Positions 39,273 through 47,427 of a stretch of 64,000 nucleotides of DNA are shown here, in pieces. The translations under genes and the position numbers were made by a program. Location of the stretch: assembly GCF_003590855.1 (NCBI RefSeq), contig NZ_QYUP01000127.1, positions 1 to 64,000 of the forward strand. Direction: 5' to 3'. The first letter of the stretch is position 1, and each line of letters opens with the position of its first letter. Below the pieces are notes generated by a model, which made no database searches, was not told where the DNA came from, and saw nothing but the letters and a program-made list of their open reading frames with translations. Source of the DNA: Massilia cavernae. Its GTDB lineage: Bacteria > Pseudomonadota > Gammaproteobacteria > Burkholderiales > Burkholderiaceae_D.

Positions 39273-40481
39273 TCAGGCCGGAAACACGTCTGGCTTGTTG
39301 GTCTCGGCCGCCTGCGGGCGGTCTTCGTGCTTCGGCGACGGCCACAGGCCGGCCGGGCGCAGCAGCATGATCAGCACCATCGCCAGGCCGTACAGCAGCA
39401 GGCGCAGCACTTCGGCTTCGATCAGCACCTTGCCGAACACGGCGTTCTGGAACGGCTCGACCGTGTGGCGCAGCACTTCAGGCAGCGCGGCCAGCAGGAT
39501 GCCGCCGACGATCACGCCCGGGATGTGGCCGATACCGCCCAGCACCACCATCGCCAGCACCGCGATCGATTCCATCAGCGAGAACGATTCCGGCGACACG
39601 AAGCCCTGGAACGACGCGAACATGGCGCCGGCGATGCCGCCGAACGAGGCGCCCATCGAGAATGCCAGCAGCTTGACGTTGCGGGTATTGATGCCCATCG
39701 CCTTGGCGGCGATCTCGTCTTCGCGGATCGCCACCCAGGCACGGCCCAGGCGCGAATGCTGCAGGCGCGCGGTCATGAAGATGGTGGCGATGCACAGCGC
39801 CAGGAACAGGAAGTAGTAGGCATTCACCGACGGCATCGCGAAGCTGCCGATGTAGACGGTCGCCTTCGAGCCCGCTTCACCGGCCAGCGATACGCCGAAG
39901 ATGCGGATCGGGTCGATCATGTTGATGCCCTGCGGACCGTTGGTGAAGTTGATCGGGTCGTTCAGGTTGTTCATGAAGATACGGATGATCTCGCCGAAGC
40001 CCAAGGTCACGATGGCCAGGTAGTCGCCGCGCAGTTTCAGGGTCGGGGCGCCGAGGATCGCGCCGAACAGCGCGGCGATGCCGGCCGCCAGCGGCACGAT
40101 GAACCAGACCGACAGGTGGATGCCGGTCTCGGTGATCTCCGGACCCATCACCGCGACCAGCCATTCCCCGAGCACGGGGTATTGGTAGACGACGGATTCG
40201 AGCAGGGCCGCGAACTGCGGCGAGGCCAGCAGGCCGGTCAGGTAGGCGCCCACCGCGAAGAAGGCGATGTAGCCCAGGTCCAGCAGGCCGGCAAATCCGA
40301 CCACGATGTTCAGGCCCAGCGCCAGCATGATGTACAGCAGCGCGATGTCGACGATGCGGACCCAGGAGTTACCGAACTGCTGGGCAAAGAATGGGAACAC
40401 CAGCAGCAGCGCCAGCACGATGGCCATGCTGGCATAGGCCTTGCGCGGATTGTGTTCGACGTCGAAAGAGAGGAGTTTCAT
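39273..40481 (-). CDS. livM: Branched-chain amino-acid ABC transporter permease LivM
   Basis: The 402-residue permease has about ten hydrophobic helices. Family motifs include GLNIVVGFAGLLDLGYIAFFAVGAY near residues 56-80, LRGDYLAIVTLGFGEIIRI in the middle and the coupling loop GRAWVAIREDEIAAKAMGI. It ends in a hydrophilic tail. It lies 18 nt downstream of livH. The substrate-binding protein (LivJ/K) is not encoded in this operon. Confidence 0.94.
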   Translation of the reverse strand: MKLLSFDVEHNPRKAYASMAIVLALLLVFPFFAQQFGNSWVRIVDIALLYIMLALGLNIVVGFAGLLDLGYIAFFAVGAYLTGLLASPQFAALLESVVYQYPVLGEWLVAVMGPEITETGIHLSVWFIVPLAAGIAALFGAILGAPTLKLRGDYLAIVTLGFGEIIRIFMNNLNDPINFTNGPQGINMIDPIRIFGVSLAGEAGSKATVYIGSFAMPSVNAYYFLFLALCIATIFMTARLQHSRLGRAWVAIREDEIAAKAMGINTRNVKLLAFSMGASFGGIAGAMFASFQGFVSPESFSLMESIAVLAMVVLGGIGHIPGVIVGGILLAALPEVLRHTVEPFQNAVFGKVLIEAEVLRLLLYGLAMVLIMLLRPAGLWPSPKHEDRPQAAETNKPDVFPA

Positions 40482-40499
40482 GGTCAGTGTCCTTTCCTG

Positions 40500-41429
40500 T
40501 TACGCACGGTCGGCAACACGTTCGCCCATGATGCCGGACGGACGGATGGTCAGGACGATGATCAGCACCACGAAGGCGAAGATGTCCTGGTAATGGCTGC
40601 CGAGGAAGCCGCCGGTCAGGTCGCCGATGTAGCCCGCGCCCATCGCTTCGATCAGGCCCAGCAGGATGCCGCCGATCATCGCGCCGTAGATGTTGCCGAT
40701 GCCGCCCAGCACCGCGGCCGAGAAGGCCTTCAGGCCGGGCAGGAAGCCCATCGCGAACTGGATCGACGAATAGTTGGCGCCCCACATCACGCCCGCGACC
40801 GCGGCCAGCGCAGCGCCGATGGCGAAGGTAGCGACAATCACCTTATTGGAGTCAACGCCCATCAGGCCCGCGACGCGCGGGTTCTCGGCGGTGGCGCGCA
40901 TGGCGCGGCCCATCTTGGTTTTTTCGACCAGCAGCACCAGGCCGCCCATCGACAAGGACGCCAGCGCCAGCAGCAGCACCTGGGTTTGCGAAATGACTGC
41001 GCCGCCGATGGCGATCGGATCCGACGACAGCAGCTGCGGGAACGGCAGCGGATTGCGGCCCCAGATCATCATGGCGAAGGTGGTGAGGAGGGTCGACACG
41101 CCGATCGCGGTGATCAGCGGAGCCAGGCGCGGCGCATTGCGCAGGCGGCGGTAGGCGACGCGTTCGATGATGATGTTGACCAGCATGCAGACCGGGATGG
41201 CGCCTGCGATCGCGATGGCCAGCTGCACCGCGCCCGGCAGGCCGGGCATGAAGACGTCGAGCAGCTTAAGTATCGACAAGCCAACCATGGCGCCGATCAT
41301 GAGTACGTCGCCGTGAGCGAAGTTGATCAGGTTCAGGACGCCGTACACCATCGTGTAGCCCAGTGCGACGAGGGCATACATACTGCCCAGCACCAGACCA
41401 TTGATAATCTGTTGGATAAAGGTATCCAT
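40500..41429 (-). CDS. livH: Branched-chain amino-acid ABC transporter permease LivH
   Basis: The 309-residue permease has eight helices and typical LivH sequences: QQIINGLVLGSMYALVALGYTMVYGVLNLINFAHGD at the start and GRAMRATAENPRVAGLMGV in the coupling loop. It is the first gene of the liv operon. Translation starts at 41429 behind AGAGG, only 33 nt after the T-tract of a strong terminator-like hairpin. This suggests transcription attenuation in the leader. Confidence 0.94.
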   Translation of the reverse strand: MDTFIQQIINGLVLGSMYALVALGYTMVYGVLNLINFAHGDVLMIGAMVGLSILKLLDVFMPGLPGAVQLAIAIAGAIPVCMLVNIIIERVAYRRLRNAPRLAPLITAIGVSTLLTTFAMMIWGRNPLPFPQLLSSDPIAIGGAVISQTQVLLLALASLSMGGLVLLVEKTKMGRAMRATAENPRVAGLMGVDSNKVIVATFAIGAALAAVAGVMWGANYSSIQFAMGFLPGLKAFSAAVLGGIGNIYGAMIGGILLGLIEAMGAGYIGDLTGGFLGSHYQDIFAFVVLIIVLTIRPSGIMGERVADRA

Positions 41430-41701
41430 GGTTCGCTTGCCTCTTTTATTATCTATCTAATAAAAACGGCACCCCGGAGGATATCTCCGGTGGTGCCGCT
41501 CATGGCCTGACGCCGCCTCACAAACTTCGCATCCCCATGGGATCACGCGCTATTGCTTCAACCGCACCCCCACCGGGCGCGCGAGGATAACGCGGGCCTG
41601 GCTACAAATTTTTCGAGCGTCGCCATGATAGCGAGGTTTCGTGAAAACTAACACCGGAAAATTACCTCTCTACCAAATATTCTCTTGTCGAATGTAAATA
41701 C
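41430..41701 (-). other. Structured leader region upstream of livH
   Basis: Read on the minus strand, TATCAT (41625-41630) could be a -10 box, giving a leader of about 190 nt. It contains a GATCCC-ATG-GGGAT hairpin (near 41530-41545) and ends in the intrinsic terminator at 41462-41498. A 16-codon frame overlaps that terminator but has no good ribosome site. No known riboswitch class was recognised. Confidence 0.45.
41462..41498 (-). terminator. Intrinsic terminator/attenuator before livH (or end of ispH)
   Basis: On the minus strand CGGCACC-CGGAG-type arms form a 12-bp two-part stem (7+5 bp with a small bulge, 5-nt loop) followed by T5. It lies 200 nt after the ispH stop and 33 nt before the livH ATG, leaving too little room for a promoter downstream. 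Confidence 0.75.
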
Positions 41702-42655
41702 TCATTCGGCTTGCGGCGCCGCTTTGGCGCCATCCAGGCCCTTCGGCAAGGGGAAGGTCACGTGCTCCTCGACGCCTTCGAGGGCGCGGACGCTGCGCGC
41801 GCCCAGCTGCTTGAGGCGGTCGATCACGGCCTGCACCAGCACTTCAGGGGCCGAAGCGCCGGCGGTGACGCCGATGCGCTGCTTGCCTTCGAGCCATTGC
41901 GGGTCGATCTGGTCGGCGTTGTCGACCATATAGGCGGGCGTTCCCATCTTTTGCGCCACTTCGCGCAGGCGGTTCGAATTCGAGCTGTTCGGGCTGCCGA
42001 CCACGACCACCACTTCCACCTGCGGCGCCATGAACTTGACGGCTTCCTGGCGGTTGGTGGTGGCGTAGCAGATATCGCCCTTCTTCGGCTCGATGATGTT
42101 CGGGAAGCGCAGCTTGAGCGCGGCGATGATGTCGGCGGTATCGTCGACCGACAGCGTGGTCTGGGACACGTAGGCCAGCTCGTTGGGGTTGTTCACCTGG
42201 AGCGTGGCGACGTCGGCCACGGTCTCGACCAGGTGCATGCCCTGTTCGGTCTGGCCCATGGTGCCTTCGACTTCCGGGTGGCCGTCGTGGCCGATCATGA
42301 CGATCTCGCAGCCCTGCTTGCGCATCTTGGCCACTTCCACGTGTACCTTGGTGACCAGCGGGCAGGTCGCGTCGAAAATCTTCAGGCCGCGGCGCTCGGC
42401 TTCGGCACGCACGGCTTTCGAGACGCCGTGGGCCGAGAACACCAGCGTATTGCCGGCCGGGACGTCATCGAGTTCCTCGATGAAGATCGCGCCCTTGTTG
42501 CGCAGGTCGTCCACCACATAGGCGTTGTGGACGATTTCGTGGCGCACGTAGATCGGCGCACCGAACTGCTGCAGCGCGCGTTCGACGATTTCGATGGCGC
42601 GGTCGACGCCGGCACAGAAGCCGCGCGGCTGGGCCAGGAGAATTTCGTTATTCAT
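41702..42655 (-). CDS. ispH: 4-hydroxy-3-methylbut-2-enyl diphosphate reductase
   Basis: The 317-residue iron-sulfur enzyme catalyses the last step of the MEP isoprenoid pathway. The three cluster cysteines are present: GFCAGV (C14), DATCPLV (about C96) and ICYATTNRQ (about C197). Conserved HE and SAHG motifs are also seen ([16 protein letters not shown]). It follows the FKBP-type isomerase gene after 11 nt, the fkpB-ispH pairing seen across proteobacteria. Confidence 0.96.
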   Translation of the reverse strand: MNNEILLAQPRGFCAGVDRAIEIVERALQQFGAPIYVRHEIVHNAYVVDDLRNKGAIFIEELDDVPAGNTLVFSAHGVSKAVRAEAERRGLKIFDATCPLVTKVHVEVAKMRKQGCEIVMIGHDGHPEVEGTMGQTEQGMHLVETVADVATLQVNNPNELAYVSQTTLSVDDTADIIAALKLRFPNIIEPKKGDICYATTNRQEAVKFMAPQVEVVVVVGSPNSSNSNRLREVAQKMGTPAYMVDNADQIDPQWLEGKQRIGVTAGASAPEVLVQAVIDRLKQLGARSVRALEGVEEHVTFPLPKGLDGAKAAPQAE

Positions 42656-42666
42656 GGAGTATCCAG

Positions 42667-43122
42667 TTACAAAACCGAGATCAGGTTGACTTCGAACTTG
42701 AGGGTCTGGCCCGCCAGCGGATGGTTGAAATCGAAGATGGCGGTATCGTCGCCGATTTCGCGCAGAACGCCGGCGAAACGGCCGCCGCCGGGCGCGGCGA
42801 AGTCGACCAGGTCGCCCACCTTGTAACCGGCGTCCGGCGCCGAGTTCTCATCCAGCGTGGCGCGCGACACCGCCTGCACCAATTCCGGGCTGCGTTCGCC
42901 GAAGCCCTGCGCCGGGGTCAGCACGAAAGTCTTGTGGGTGCCTTCCGGCAGGCCGAGCAGGCAGGCCTCCAGCGCCGGGGCAAGCTGGCCCTGGCCCAGC
43001 ATCAGCGTCGCCGGGTTCCCGCCGAAAGTAGTAATCAGATCAGTACCGTCGAGCGACGCGAGCCGATAATGCAGCGTGAGGTAGGAAGACTCATTGACAA
43101 CAGGGGCGGTGGCGTTCGACAT
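42667..43122 (-). CDS. fkpB: FKBP-type peptidyl-prolyl isomerase (SlpA/FkpB)
   Basis: The 151-residue cytoplasmic prolyl isomerase/chaperone begins [16 protein letters not shown] and contains the SlyD/SlpA-type insert ([42 protein letters not shown]). The C-terminal strands [15 protein letters not shown] match FkpB. The chosen ATG at 43122 gives the family N-terminus ([13 protein letters not shown]). It has no strong ribosome site, and an in-frame ATG at 43191 is an alternative. Confidence 0.9.
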   Translation of the reverse strand: MSNATAPVVNESSYLTLHYRLASLDGTDLITTFGGNPATLMLGQGQLAPALEACLLGLPEGTHKTFVLTPAQGFGERSPELVQAVSRATLDENSAPDAGYKVGDLVDFAAPGGGRFAGVLREIGDDTAIFDFNHPLAGQTLKFEVNLISVL

Positions 43123-43207
43123 AGTGGTGGCAAAAATCGGGAATCCGTTATTGTAAGCCACTGCGGCGCTCGCCGGTTCATGCACAGCCATTTGGATCGA
43201 TGCGACG

Positions 43208-43882
43208 ATGGGAATCAAGGACTGGCCCGAACACCTGCGGCCGCGCGAACGCCTGATCCGGGACGGTGCCCCTGCGCTGTCCGACCAGGAATTGCTGGCC
43301 GTATTCCTGCGCGTGGGCGTCAGGGGCCGCAGCGCGGTCGACCTCGGCTGCGACCTGATTACGCGTTTCGGCTCGCTGGGCGGCATGTTCAGCGCCAGCC
43401 TGCGCGATTTCGCCGCAGTGCCGGGGCTGGGCGCGGCCAAGTACGCCCAGCTGCAGGCGGTGATGGAACTGGCCCAGCGCGCCATCGCGGAACAACTGCG
43501 CTCGGGCGATTTGTTGACTTCCCCCGCCGCCGTGCGCAGTTACCTCAGTATGCGCCTGGGGCGCCAGCATCATGAATCCTTCCTGGTGATGTTCCTGGAT
43601 GTGAAAAACCGGCTGGTCGAATGCGAGGAACTGTTCACCGGCACGCTGACCCACACCAGCGTCTACCCGCGCGAGGTGGTGAAGAAGGCGCTGGCGCACA
43701 ACGCGGCCAGCGTCATGTTGGTCCACAACCACCCTTCCGGCGTAGCCGAACCCAGCGACTGCGACCTGATGCTGACGCGGGCGCTGGTGCAGGCGCTGGC
43801 CCTGGTCGACGTGCGGGTGCTGGATCACTTTGTTGTCGCCGGGCCACATGTCCATTCCTTCGCCGAGCACGGGCAGATGTAA
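43208..43882 (+). CDS. radC: RadC family protein (MPN/JAMM domain)
   Basis: The 224-residue product has an N-terminal helix-hairpin-helix region ([27 protein letters not shown]) and a C-terminal JAMM metal site ([18 protein letters not shown]). Despite its name, RadC has no proven DNA-repair role and its activity is uncertain. It diverges from fkpB with 85 bp between the starts and lies upstream of rpmBG, as in E. coli (radC-rpmB-rpmG). Confidence 0.94.
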   Translation: MGIKDWPEHLRPRERLIRDGAPALSDQELLAVFLRVGVRGRSAVDLGCDLITRFGSLGGMFSASLRDFAAVPGLGAAKYAQLQAVMELAQRAIAEQLRSGDLLTSPAAVRSYLSMRLGRQHHESFLVMFLDVKNRLVECEELFTGTLTHTSVYPREVVKKALAHNAASVMLVHNHPSGVAEPSDCDLMLTRALVQALALVDVRVLDHFVVAGPHVHSFAEHGQM

Positions 43883-43985
43883 GCGCCTGCTGTGTAGAAA
43901 CCTATGCAAATCAAGGGTGTTGCGCTGATTTTACAATTGTTAAATTCATGAATCAGCTTAAGACACTATTGTTTTTCGCAAGTGA

Positions 43986-44015
43986 TTGATTCCGTGATGG
44001 TTTTCACGCTATACT
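43986..44015 (+). promoter_or_regulatory. Promoter of rpmB-rpmG
   Basis: TTGATT (43986-43991) and TATACT (44010-44015) are 18 bp apart, 40 bp before the rpmB ATG, in an AT-rich stretch after radC. Confidence 0.65.
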
Positions 44016-44054
44016 CTCGTTTTTCCAATTTTGGATATTTTCAAGGAGTGCGCT

Positions 44055-44291
44055 ATGGCACGTGTTTGCCAAGTTACTGGAAAGGGCGTGATGGTTGGCA
44101 ACAACGTATCGCACGCTAACAACAAAACCAAACGTCGTTTCCTGCCTAACCTGCAGAACCGCCGTATCTTCGTAGAGTCGGAAAACCGCTGGGTCTCCCT
44201 GCGTTTGTCTAACGCCGGCCTGCGCGTCATCGACAAAGTGGGCATCGACGCCGTTCTGGCTGACATGCGCGCTCGTGGCGAAAAAGTATAA
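44055..44291 (+). CDS. rpmB: 50S ribosomal protein L28
   Basis: The 78-residue basic protein begins [29 protein letters not shown], the L28 signature, and ends in the conserved helix ([16 protein letters not shown]). AAGGAG precedes the ATG at 44055; the eight-codon upstream extension is not used. rpmG follows after 14 nt. Confidence 0.97.
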   Translation: MARVCQVTGKGVMVGNNVSHANNKTKRRFLPNLQNRRIFVESENRWVSLRLSNAGLRVIDKVGIDAVLADMRARGEKV

Positions 44292-44305
44292 ATTAGGGAG
44301 CTATC

Positions 44306-44473
44306 ATGGCAAAAACTGGCCGCGACAAAATCAAGCTGGAATCGACTGCAGGTACGGGTCACTTCTACACCACCGACAAGAACAAGCGCACGATGCCTGC
44401 GAAAATGGAGATCATGAAGTTCGATCCTAAAGCACGCAAGCACGTGATGTACAAGGAAACCAAGATCAAGTAA
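44306..44473 (+). CDS. rpmG: 50S ribosomal protein L33 (cysteine-free form)
   Basis: The 55-residue protein begins [20 protein letters not shown] and ends [11 protein letters not shown]. The CxxC pairs that bind zinc in the zinc form of L33 are absent ([23 protein letters not shown] contains no Cys), so it is the zinc-independent C-minus type. AGGGAG lies 8 nt before the ATG. It is co-transcribed with rpmB. Confidence 0.97.
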   Translation: MAKTGRDKIKLESTAGTGHFYTTDKNKRTMPAKMEIMKFDPKARKHVMYKETKIK

Positions 44474-44498
44474 TTCTGATCGGGTATTCGGTACGAAG

Positions 44499-44530
44499 AA
44501 AAGCCGCAGACGAAAGTTTGCGGCTTTTTT
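44499..44530 (+). terminator. Intrinsic terminator of rpmB-rpmG
   Basis: AAAAGCCGCA (44499-44508) pairs with TGCGGCTTTT (44519-44528) and runs into T6, 25 nt after the rpmG stop. Confidence 0.85.
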
Positions 44531-44555
44531 GTTTTTGGACCACTGACCTCAAACC

Positions 44556-44708
44556 GGCGGATAACGCGCTGCGCGCTTTTCCGCCCCTACGAACACCGGG
44601 AACAATTGCGTCATTTGCCATGGCGAATCGGCGGATGCGCTCCGCTTATCCGCCCTACGCCACTATGAGAGACACGTAGGGGGGATAAGTGCGCAGCACG
44701 CATCCACC
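44556..44708. repeat. Degenerate cluster of the dispersed palindromic element (copy B)
   Basis: Three related half-units are seen: 44556-44591 (GGCGGATAACGCGC...CCCCTACG), 44630-44659 (GGCGGATGCGCTCCGCTTAT and on) and, inverted, 44675-44708 (CGTAGGGGGGATAAGTGCGC and on). Units two and three form an imperfect palindrome around a 15-nt centre. The same arms occur intact at 27823-27915 and 50790-50881. It fills the gap between rpmG and the desaturase gene. Confidence 0.75.
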
Positions 44709-44718
44709 TTTCCCACAT

Positions 44719-44749
44719 AAAAAAACGGCTTCCTCGGAAGCCGTTTTTT
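44719..44749 (-). terminator. Intrinsic terminator of the desaturase gene (bidirectional)
   Basis: AAAAAACGGCTTCC and GGAAGCCGTTTTTT are perfect inverted repeats around TC, with A/T runs on both flanks, so it can work on either strand. It lies 19 nt after the desaturase stop. Confidence 0.85.
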
Positions 44750-44767
44750 CACTTGAAGCCGTATGTA

Positions 44768-45979
44768 TTAAGCGTAACTGCGCAGCCTCAGCGAGAAGTC
44801 CTGCAGCGCCTTGATCTTGGATGCCTCGGCACGCGCGCACCAGTCCTGCAGTTGGTGCAGCAGCTGGTCGCGGGTGAAGTGCGAACGCTCCCAGATCGCG
44901 CCCAGTTCCACACGCATGTGGTGCATGGTTTCCAGCGCCTTGCTGTGCTCGAACACCTGTCCCAGTTGCAGTTTGTGCGGCGCTTCCAGCTTGGCCGGTT
45001 CGCGCTGCATCAGCTTGCGCGACGACCTCAGGAAACGCTTCTCGAATGCAGCCTTGTGGCGCAGGTGCTCGACTTCCTCGCTCCATGCATGCTTGACCGA
45101 CTTGGCATACTTGGCCATCACGTCATAACGGTTCGCGATCACCGATTGCAGCGTATCGAAGTCAGGCACTTGCTTGCCGTGTTCGAACACCGGCTTCGGC
45201 GCCACTTTCTTGACCTTCGCCAGGCCCAGCATTTCCAGGCCGCGGATGTAGGCCCAGCCGATGTCGATCTCGTACCACTTCGACGACAGCTTGGCCGAGG
45301 TGGCGTAGGTGTGGTGGTTGTTGTGCAATTCTTCGCCGCCGATCAGGATGCCGAACGGGATGATGTTGGTAGCGGCATCGGCGCAATCGTAATTGCGGTA
45401 GCCCCACCAGTGGCCAATACCGTTGATGACGCCAGCGGCCATGACCGGGATCCACATCATCTGGATCGCCCAGATGGTGATGCCGATAACGCCGAACAGC
45501 GCAACGTTGAGGATCAGCTGGATGACGACACCGGCCCAGCTGTACTTGGTGTACAGGTTGCGCTCGATCCAGTCGTTCGGCGTGCCGTGGCCATATTTTT
45601 CCATGGTCTCGAGGTTCTTCGATTCCGCGCGATACAGCTCCGCGCCTTCGAAGAAGACCTTCTTGATGCCGCGGGTGACCGGGCTGTGCGGATCTTCCTC
45701 GGTGTCGCACTTGGCGTGGTGCTTGCGGTGGATCGCCGCCCATTCCTTGGTGACCTGGCCGGTGGTGAGCCACAGCCAGAAACGGAAGAAATGGCTTGGA
45801 ATCGCGTGCAGGTCCAGCGCACGGTGCGCCTGGTGGCGGTGCAGGTAGATCGTGACTGCTGCGATGGTGATATGGGTGACGATCAGGGTGTAGATTACAA
45901 CTTGCCAACCTGAGAGACCGACGATGCCGGTCGAGAGAAACGCGAGGACGGTATCCAGAGTGTTGCTTAACAAATTCAT
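44768..45979 (-). CDS. Acyl-CoA/acyl-lipid fatty-acid desaturase
   Basis: The 403-residue membrane diiron enzyme has all three His boxes: HRHQAHR (about residues 47-53), HRKHHAKC (about 84-91) and EELHNNHH near 217-224. Hydrophobic helix pairs lie between them. It introduces a double bond (probably delta-9) into membrane acyl chains, adjusting fluidity. A C-terminal charged, helical extension of over 100 residues follows the catalytic core; extensions of this type occur in beta-proteobacterial homologues and their role is unclear. It has its own terminator. Confidence 0.92.
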   Translation of the reverse strand: MNLLSNTLDTVLAFLSTGIVGLSGWQVVIYTLIVTHITIAAVTIYLHRHQAHRALDLHAIPSHFFRFWLWLTTGQVTKEWAAIHRKHHAKCDTEEDPHSPVTRGIKKVFFEGAELYRAESKNLETMEKYGHGTPNDWIERNLYTKYSWAGVVIQLILNVALFGVIGITIWAIQMMWIPVMAAGVINGIGHWWGYRNYDCADAATNIIPFGILIGGEELHNNHHTYATSAKLSSKWYEIDIGWAYIRGLEMLGLAKVKKVAPKPVFEHGKQVPDFDTLQSVIANRYDVMAKYAKSVKHAWSEEVEHLRHKAAFEKRFLRSSRKLMQREPAKLEAPHKLQLGQVFEHSKALETMHHMRVELGAIWERSHFTRDQLLHQLQDWCARAEASKIKALQDFSLRLRSYA

Positions 45980-46017
45980 TACTGCTCCAAAATGGTGGCT
46001 TCATCCCACCACGTGGC

Positions 46018-46030
46018 TTGCGTTTCGCAA
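46018..46030. promoter_or_regulatory. Palindrome upstream of the desaturase gene
   Basis: TTGCG-TTT-CGCAA lies 39-51 bp before the desaturase ATG and just downstream of a TAAAAT that could be its -10 box, where a fluidity-sensing repressor could bind. The regulator is unknown. Confidence 0.3.
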
Positions 46031-46087
46031 CGTGCAGGGAACCCACATTTTACGCTGATTAGTGATGCACGGCACGAATGTCACCAA

Positions 46088-47413
46088 TCATTTGCTGTCG
46101 AGCGTGGCTGCCTTATCGAGTAGTACATCGAATCGCGGGTCGGCAAGGCGCAGTTCGCGCGTAGCGCGAGGGAGCGTCACGCCTTCCGCTTGCAGTAATG
46201 ACCAGATCTTCAGGTTCGCTTCCGACAATACTTCACCTTTGCTCTTGTCCGGATCCTGGATCCACATGCCGACTTCGAGCAGCAGGCCGTCGGGCGTAAA
46301 GCGCAGCAGGAAAGCTTCCGGCGCCGGCTCCTGCATCACGCGCTTCACGCCGCGGCAGGTCTCCACGATTTGCGGCAGCAGGCTTGCGAGGTCGGTATCG
46401 AAGCCAACGATGACTTCGGTGACAAGCCGCGTCTTGCGGTCGGTGAACGAGGAGTTGATGACCGCGCCCGACACCAGCATTTCGTTCGGCACTACCGACT
46501 CGGTGCCATCGACGCTGCGCAGCACCGTGTAGCGGGTGTTGATGCGCGCCACCTTGCCGCTGTATTTGTCGACGGTGATGTTGTCGCCGATGGCCAGGCT
46601 GCGTTCGAGCAGGATCACGAAGCCCGACACGTAATTGCTGGCGATCTTTTGCAAGCCGAGGCCGAGGCCGACGCCGAGCGCGCCGCCGAACACCGACAGC
46701 ACCGTCAGGTCGATGCCCACCTGCTGCAGGCTGAACAGCACCGCGACGACAATCAGGATCGCGCGCCCGATGCGGGCCATCGCCACGCGCAGCGAGGTGT
46801 GCATGCCCTCCATGCCCATCAGGCGCTCTTCCAGCGCGGTGCCGGCCCACAGCGCCAGCATCAGCAGCACCACCACCGACACCACGGCCTGGATCGCCAT
46901 CGCCAGCGAGATGTCGCTGCGCCCGAGCGGCAGTTTGGTGCCGTTGAGGAAAGCGATTATGTCCGGCCACAGCCCGGCCAGGTATAGCGCCACGCCGGCC
47001 CATACCAGCAGCGCGAAGATCTTTTCGAAGGTGACGAGTGCCGCGCCCAGTTGCCCGCGCCGCGCGAACACGCGCTGCAGCAGGTAGAACGCGGTGCGGA
47101 TCACGGCCAGCGACGCGAAGATCGGAAGTGCAACCTTGAGCAGGCTGACGTTATGCAGGAAGTTGACCAGCACCAGCTTGACGCCCCAGACCAGCGCCGC
47201 GATCAGGAGCGGCGTGAGGATCTGGGCGAAGCTGACGAAGCCGGCGCGTACCAGGGCGGCATGCCCTTCCACGCCCTCGGCACGCCGGCTCCGGATGGCG
47301 CGCGCCATGAACCAGCCCAGCGCCACGCAAACGACGATCGCCGCCACCTGCCATAGCACGCCCGGATCGCGTATATCGTTGACCAGGTCGGTAAGCAGGT
47401 TTGACAGCGGCAT
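46088..47413 (-). CDS. Mechanosensitive ion channel of the MscS family
   Basis: The 441-residue protein has several N-terminal helices (around residues 20-37, 62-86, 93-112, 127-149 and 172-193). The MscS core pore helix (VLSVFGGALGVGLGLGLQKIASNYVSGFVILLERS) is followed by the beta domain (VPNEMLVSGAVINSSFTD) and the C-terminal alpha/beta domain. It releases solutes at hypo-osmotic shock. It is the last gene of purN-rsmB-mscS, 14 nt after rsmB. Confidence 0.92.
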   Translation of the reverse strand: MPLSNLLTDLVNDIRDPGVLWQVAAIVVCVALGWFMARAIRSRRAEGVEGHAALVRAGFVSFAQILTPLLIAALVWGVKLVLVNFLHNVSLLKVALPIFASLAVIRTAFYLLQRVFARRGQLGAALVTFEKIFALLVWAGVALYLAGLWPDIIAFLNGTKLPLGRSDISLAMAIQAVVSVVVLLMLALWAGTALEERLMGMEGMHTSLRVAMARIGRAILIVVAVLFSLQQVGIDLTVLSVFGGALGVGLGLGLQKIASNYVSGFVILLERSLAIGDNITVDKYSGKVARINTRYTVLRSVDGTESVVPNEMLVSGAVINSSFTDRKTRLVTEVIVGFDTDLASLLPQIVETCRGVKRVMQEPAPEAFLLRFTPDGLLLEVGMWIQDPDKSKGEVLSEANLKIWSLLQAEGVTLPRATRELRLADPRFDVLLDKAATLDSK

Positions 47414-47427
47414 AGGCGGCGCCTTTC

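Noticed and set aside
41453-41503. A 16-codon leader-peptide-like frame overlapping the terminator before livH
   Set aside because: No good ribosome site and no run of Leu, Ile or Val codons of the kind expected in a classical attenuation peptide.
39327-41510. A 727-codon plus-strand frame opposite livM and livH
   Set aside because: Glu/Gln/His/Arg-rich shadow of two clear permease genes.
41500-41640. 6S RNA or a known riboswitch in the livH leader
   Set aside because: Conserved elements of 6S RNA (central bubble with closing stem) or of known riboswitches could not be matched by eye.
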